DNA of 64,000 nucleotides, from positions 62,001-126,000 of the forward strand of contig JAQTNA010000003.1 in NCBI GenBank assembly GCA_028714035.1, written 5' to 3'. The notes under the pieces were generated by a model. The model had not been told where the DNA came from, did no database searches, and saw nothing but the letters and a program-made list of their open reading frames with translations. The translations under genes were made by a program, and so were the position numbers. The DNA comes from Rhodocyclaceae bacterium (lineage in GTDB: Bacteria; Pseudomonadota; Gammaproteobacteria; Burkholderiales; Rhodocyclaceae). Of this stretch, positions 60,165 through 64,000 are shown in pieces; position 1 is the first letter of the stretch, and each line of letters starts with the position of its first letter.

Positions 60165-61508
60165 ATGCGATTCCAGCAAGCACTATTGATTGCCGTGGTG
60201 GCATCAGCCGCGAGCACCCTGGCCCAGGCCGGCGTGAGTGCCGAAGAGGCCGGGAAGTTGGGCGCCAGCCTGACCCTGGTCGGCGCCGAGAAGGCCGGCA
60301 GCGGCAGCATTCCCGAGTACACCGGCGGCCTGACCACCGCGCCCGCGAGTTTCAAGCCGGGTTCCGGCCTGCGGCCCGACCCGTTCGCCGGGGAAAAGCC
60401 CGTCATGACCATTGATGCCAAGAACATGGGCCAGTACGCGGGCAACCTGACCGAAGGCGCCAAGGCCCTGATGAAGAAATACCCGGCCTACAAGATCGAG
60501 GTATATCCGACGCACCGCACCGTGGCCTTCCCGAAGTTCGTGACGGACAACACGAAGAAGTGCGCCTCCGCGGCCAAGACCGCCAACGGCGGCCGCTCCA
60601 TGGAAGGCTGCCATGCCGGCTTCCCCTTCCCGATTCCCAAGACGGGTTTCGAGGCCATGTGGAATCACCTGGTGCGCTTCAACGGCGTTGCCAACGAGGT
60701 GCATTACCGCAACCAGACGGTGGATGCCTCCGGCCGACCCACCCTGTCCACCGAGGGGGTCATCGTCCAGGAATATCCCTACTGGGACATGGCCAAGCCC
60801 AACGCCGACATCTACTACAAGCAGCGCATCAACTACACGGGTCCGGCCCGCCGCTCCGGCGAAGGCATGCTGATTGTTGATCCGCTGGACTATGCCACCA
60901 AGGACCGTCGTGCCTGGCAATATCTGCCCGGCCAGCGCCGCGTGAAGGTGGGACCGGACCTGGCGCACGACACGCCGAACCCGGGCACGGCCGGCGCGAC
61001 CACCTTTGACGATACCTTCATCTTCATGGGGTCCATGGATCGCTACGACTTCAAGCTGGTGGGCAAGAAGGAGATGTTCATCCCCTACAACGACTACAAG
61101 ATGGCCTACAACTCGACCTCGGCCGAATTGCTGAAGCCCAACTTCCTCAACCCGGACCTCGTGCGTTGGGAAAAGCACCGCGTCTGGGTGGTGGAAGCCA
61201 CGCTGCGGGAAGGCAAGCGCCACGTGTACAGCAAGCGGACCTTCTACCTGGACGAGGATAGCTGGGTCGCGGTGGCTGCCGAATCGTATGACGCGCGCGG
61301 CCAGCTCTACCGGACCGGCTTCGCCTACGTTACGCCCAGCTACGAAGTGCCCGCACCGGATGCCGACATGCACGGCTTCTACGACCTGATCGCCGGCACC
61401 TACTCCCTGTCCGGCTACACGGCGGAATCCGGCGGCGTACGTTACACCAAGCCCCTGGGCGACCGGGAATGGACGCCCGAATCCCTGGCCGGCGCAGGCC
61501 TGCGCTAG
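60165..61508 (+). CDS. DUF1329 outer-membrane lipid/sterol-binding-like protein
   Basis: A 447-residue exported protein with signal peptide MRFQQALLIAVVASAASTLAQA and AAGGAG ribosome site before ATG 60165. The mature part shows DUF1329 blocks: KYPAYKIEVYPTHRTVAFP, GFPFPIPKTGFEAMWNH, YLPGQRRVKVGPDLAHDTPN and WVVEATLREGKRHVYSKR. The fold is related to LolB/outer-membrane lipoprotein-sorting proteins, so it may chaperone a hydrophobic ligand. It is 10 bases downstream of the DUF1302 gene. Confidence 0.9.
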   Translation: MRFQQALLIAVVASAASTLAQAGVSAEEAGKLGASLTLVGAEKAGSGSIPEYTGGLTTAPASFKPGSGLRPDPFAGEKPVMTIDAKNMGQYAGNLTEGAKALMKKYPAYKIEVYPTHRTVAFPKFVTDNTKKCASAAKTANGGRSMEGCHAGFPFPIPKTGFEAMWNHLVRFNGVANEVHYRNQTVDASGRPTLSTEGVIVQEYPYWDMAKPNADIYYKQRINYTGPARRSGEGMLIVDPLDYATKDRRAWQYLPGQRRVKVGPDLAHDTPNPGTAGATTFDDTFIFMGSMDRYDFKLVGKKEMFIPYNDYKMAYNSTSAELLKPNFLNPDLVRWEKHRVWVVEATLREGKRHVYSKRTFYLDEDSWVAVAAESYDARGQLYRTGFAYVTPSYEVPAPDADMHGFYDLIAGTYSLSGYTAESGGVRYTKPLGDREWTPESLAGAGLR

Positions 61509-61571
61509 GCGGTCCCCGGGCGCGGCCCTCCTCGCCGCGCCCACTTCTTCCCCCTCTCCGGTTCCACTCCC

Positions 61572-62639
61572 ATGCTCGTTCCAAGGATTAGCCTGGCCCT
61601 GGTTTTCGCAACCATGGCATGGTCGCCTCAGGTGTTCGCCACCGGCTTTCAGGATGTGCTCGACACGCCCGCAGTGAAAAGCCCTCTGGCGGCGAAGAGC
61701 CTGCTCAATGGCCTGGCTGCCGCCGGCAACCGGCTGGTAGCGGTGGGCCAGCGTGGCCACATCGTATTTTCCGATGACCGGGGTGCCTCCTGGCAACAGG
61801 CGACGGTGCCCGTTTCATCCGACCTGACGGCGGTGTACTTTCCCACGCCCAGGAAGGGTTGGGCGGTGGGCCACGACGGGGTGGTGCTTCATAGCAGCGA
61901 CGGCGGGGTGAGCTGGGTTCGGCAGCTGGACGGCCCCATGGCCGGAAAGATGATGGAATCCTGGTATGTGGCGGCGGCGGCCCGGGGCGCCCTGGGCGCG
62001 GACAGGGAAAAGCTGCTGGAGGAAGTGAAACGCCAGACCGCGCAGATGATGGAAACGCCCTTCCTGGATGTCTGGTTCTCGGACGAGAACACGGGCTACA
62101 TCGTGGGAGCCTTCAACCTGATTTTTTGCACGGCCGACGGCGGCAAGAGCTGGGAGCCGTGGTTTCACCTCACGGAGAACCCCGGGCGGCAGCATTTCTA
62201 CTCCGTCCGTGGCCTGGGCACGGACGTCTATATCGCCGGTGAGCAGGGCCTGGTCCTGAAACTGGATCCGGGCACCGGCCGCTTCCGCAAGCTGACCACG
62301 CCCTACCAGGGCAGCTGGTTTGGGCTGGCACTCGGTAAGGGTTTCGTCCTGGCCTTCGGCTTGCGGGGCAACGCCTATCGCAGTATTGACGGTGGCAAGA
62401 ACTGGAGCCGGGTGGACACCGGGCTTCAGGAGGGTCTGACCGGCGCCACCACCCTGGCGGACGGCAGTCTGGTTCTGGTTTCCCAGTCGGGCCAGGTGCT
62501 GATGAGCCGCGATACCGGTGCGAGCTTCACGCCGGTCAAGCTGCCTCGAACGGCCCCGGCTTCGGCGGTGGTTGCTGTCGGGAATCAGATGCTGGTGATT
62601 GCGGGCCCCCGCGGCGTCAGCGCGCAGGCGCTGCGCTAA
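61572..62639 (+). CDS. YCF48/HCF136-like beta-propeller protein
   Basis: A 355-residue exported protein with signal sequence MLVPRISLALVFATMAWSPQVFA. It contains several BNR/sialidase-like repeats with the pattern S-D-x-G-x-x-W: FSDDRGASWQQA, HSSDGGVSWVRQL, TADGGKSWEPW, SIDGGKNWSRV and SRDTGASFTPV. It is related to YCF48/HCF136 assembly factors, and in proteobacteria it recurs between DUF1329 and RND-permease genes. It may be a periplasmic adaptor or assembly factor for the transporter encoded next. Confidence 0.85.
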   Translation: MLVPRISLALVFATMAWSPQVFATGFQDVLDTPAVKSPLAAKSLLNGLAAAGNRLVAVGQRGHIVFSDDRGASWQQATVPVSSDLTAVYFPTPRKGWAVGHDGVVLHSSDGGVSWVRQLDGPMAGKMMESWYVAAAARGALGADREKLLEEVKRQTAQMMETPFLDVWFSDENTGYIVGAFNLIFCTADGGKSWEPWFHLTENPGRQHFYSVRGLGTDVYIAGEQGLVLKLDPGTGRFRKLTTPYQGSWFGLALGKGFVLAFGLRGNAYRSIDGGKNWSRVDTGLQEGLTGATTLADGSLVLVSQSGQVLMSRDTGASFTPVKLPRTAPASAVVAVGNQMLVIAGPRGVSAQALR

Positions 62640-62656
62640 CCAAGGAGAAGCCAGTC

Positions 62657-64000
62657 ATGGCCGTTCATCACGATACCCAGGAGCACATGCCCGTACACGC
62701 GACCCTTTCCGGCTTCGATCCGAAGTCTGGAAACGCGCTGGAGCGGGCGGTGTTCAACCACAGGCGGGCGATGGTTCTCGTCTGTGCCGTTCTGACGCTC
62801 TTCCTGGGGCTGTTCGCGGCATCCAGGCTGGGCCTGAACGCCAGCTTCGAAAACATGATTCCCCAGGGCCAGCCCTACATCAAGAATTACCTGGACAACA
62901 AGCAGGAGCTGCGCGGGCTGGGCAATGCCCTGCGCGTCGTCGTGGAAAACGGCAACGGCGACATCTTCGATCCGAAGTACCAGGATGTCCTGAAGAAGAT
63001 CAACGACGAACTGATTCTCACCCCCGGGGTGGACCGGGCCTGGGTCAAGTCCCTGTGGACGCCCTCGGTGCGCTGGACCGAGGTGACCGAGGAAGGCTTC
63101 CGGGGCGGCCCGGTGATGCCGGAATCCTATGATGGCTCAAAGGAGGCGATCGCCCAGCTCAAGCTCAACATCGCCCGCTCAGGTATCGTCGGCCGCTTCG
63201 TCGGCAACGATTTCAAGTCGAGCATGATCTTCGTGCCGCTCCTGGAGAAGGACGCGGCCACGGGCAAGGGCCTGGACTACCGTGCCCTCTCCAAGACCCT
63301 GGAGGACAACATCCGGGCAAAGTTCCAGACGCCTCCTGCGCCCGGGTCTACCAGTCCGCAGGGACCGGTCGTGCGCATCCACATCATCGGCTTTGCCAAG
63401 CTGGTGGGCGATCTGATGGATGGCCTGACCCTGGTCATGGCCTATTTCGGCATCGCCATTGCCGTGGCCCTGGTGGTCATCTTCCTCTACACCCGCTGCG
63501 TGCGCAGCACCGTCCTGGTGATCGCCTGTTCGCTCGCGGCCGTGGTCTGGCAGCTGGGACTGGTGGCCCTCCTGGGCTACCAGCTGGATCCCTTCTCCAT
63601 CCTGGTGCCCTTCCTGGTGTTCGCCATCGGCGTCTCCCATGGCGCCCAGAAGATGAACGGCATCATGCAGGACATCGGCCGGGGTACCCACAGGCAGGTG
63701 GCGGCCCGCTATACCTTCCGGCGCCTGTTCCTGGCGGGGATCACGGCCCTCCTGGCGGATGCCGTGGGCTTCGGCGTGCTGATGGTCATTGATATTCCCG
63801 TCATCAAGGCCCTGGCGCTCACCGCCAGCATAGGCGTGGCCGTGCTGATCTTCACCAACCTGCTCCTGCTGCCGGTGCTGCTGTCCTTCACCGGCGTCAA
63901 TCCGGAAGCGGCGGCGCGCAGCCTGCGGGCCGATCAGGAAGGAGGCGAACAGGGCGGTCTGGCGTTTCTCTGGTCGGGACTGGAGCGCTTCACCGAGCGG
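62657..64000 (+). CDS. MMPL/RND-family hydrophobe transporter, cut by window edge
   Basis: An open frame of 448 codons from ATG 62657 (AAGGAG upstream) runs to the right edge with no stop. The N-terminal helix (AMVLVCAVLTLFLGLFAASRLG) is followed by a periplasmic domain with ASFENMIPQGQPYIKNYL. A block of transmembrane helices then includes VMAYFGIAIAVALVVIFLY, the RND/SSD-type VPFLVFAIGVSHGAQKMNG and ADAVGFGVLMVID. This is half of an RND/MMPL permease (usually 750-850 residues). With DUF1302, DUF1329 and the YCF48-like protein it forms a presumed envelope transport system for lipophilic compounds. Confidence 0.92.
   Translation, partial: MAVHHDTQEHMPVHATLSGFDPKSGNALERAVFNHRRAMVLVCAVLTLFLGLFAASRLGLNASFENMIPQGQPYIKNYLDNKQELRGLGNALRVVVENGNGDIFDPKYQDVLKKINDELILTPGVDRAWVKSLWTPSVRWTEVTEEGFRGGPVMPESYDGSKEAIAQLKLNIARSGIVGRFVGNDFKSSMIFVPLLEKDAATGKGLDYRALSKTLEDNIRAKFQTPPAPGSTSPQGPVVRIHIIGFAKLVGDLMDGLTLVMAYFGIAIAVALVVIFLYTRCVRSTVLVIACSLAAVVWQLGLVALLGYQLDPFSILVPFLVFAIGVSHGAQKMNGIMQDIGRGTHRQVAARYTFRRLFLAGITALLADAVGFGVLMVIDIPVIKALALTASIGVAVLIFTNLLLLPVLLSFTGVNPEAAARSLRADQEGGEQGGLAFLWSGLERFTER

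Overview
The window is high-GC DNA from a respiratory, environmental betaproteobacterium, probably of the Rhodocyclales/Nitrosomonadales type. This rests on the isc operon order with cysE upstream, the CIRCE-controlled groESL, the abundance of multiheme cytochromes c, the large sensory proteins, the AcsA/PDH cluster, and many short palindromic intergenic repeats. I found no rRNA, tRNA, CRISPR array, phage or complete insertion sequence. The taxonomic placement is inference.

Layout. (1) 1-6.7 kb, minus strand: Fe-S cluster assembly operon cysE-iscR-(second cysteine desulfurase)-iscS-iscU-iscA-hscB, with an RlmN-type radical SAM methyltransferase and a solitary HicA-like protein upstream. cysE and iscR each have a readable sigma-70 promoter; the iscR one lies under an IscR-type box. 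(2) 7-11.2 kb: a TauE/SafE permease, two decayed response-regulator fragments and a CheB-CheR-PAS fusion. (3) 11.3-21.5 kb, minus strand: a respiratory locus. It holds a heptaheme cytochrome (own terminator), a parvulin PPIase, a TlpA thioredoxin, a diheme cytochrome c4-like protein, a NapC/NirT quinol dehydrogenase, then (after a MITE-like element and an FNR-type promoter) a Tat-exported ferredoxin, an NrfD membrane protein, a tetraheme cytochrome with one CX3CH site and a 142-residue unknown protein. No molybdoenzyme is present. (4) 21.6-25.2 kb: groES-groEL with sigma-32 promoter and CIRCE, then a YeeE/YedE sulfur transporter. (5) 25.4-29.8 kb: an octaheme tetrathionate-reductase-family (OTR) operon with cytochrome b and monoheme cytochrome c, preceded by a sigma-54 promoter and a divergent sigma-54 activator. 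(6) 30-39.5 kb: chemoreceptor, hybrid histidine kinase, an HD-GYP response regulator, and a second HD-GYP gene broken by one in-frame stop. (7) 39.5-46.5 kb: glycerate 2-kinase and an AcsA / E1alpha / E1beta / E2 / acyl-carrier-protein operon. (8) 46.5-55.3 kb, minus strand: a likely catabolic operon (acetoacetyl-CoA synthetase, FrnE-like protein, alpha/beta hydrolase, MFS transporter, DUF849 beta-keto acid cleavage enzyme, TauD/TfdA dioxygenase, quinone oxidoreductase, USP-hemerythrin fusion). (9) 55.4-64 kb, plus strand: a MalT/LAL regulator followed by a DUF1302-DUF1329-YCF48-like-MMPL/RND set that runs off the window.

How it fits together. Regions 3 to 5, with the two sulfur-type permeases, look like an anaerobic respiratory island. 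Membrane quinol dehydrogenases (NapC, NrfD/ferredoxin, cytochrome b) feed periplasmic multiheme cytochromes, plausibly reducing sulfur or nitrogen oxyanions; the true substrates are unknown. The best candidates for something undescribed are the heptaheme/NrfD/NapC locus with its coupled 142-residue protein, and a family of intergenic hairpins whose arms are built of in-register heptanucleotide words. The heptad words differ at each locus while the period-7 architecture is kept.
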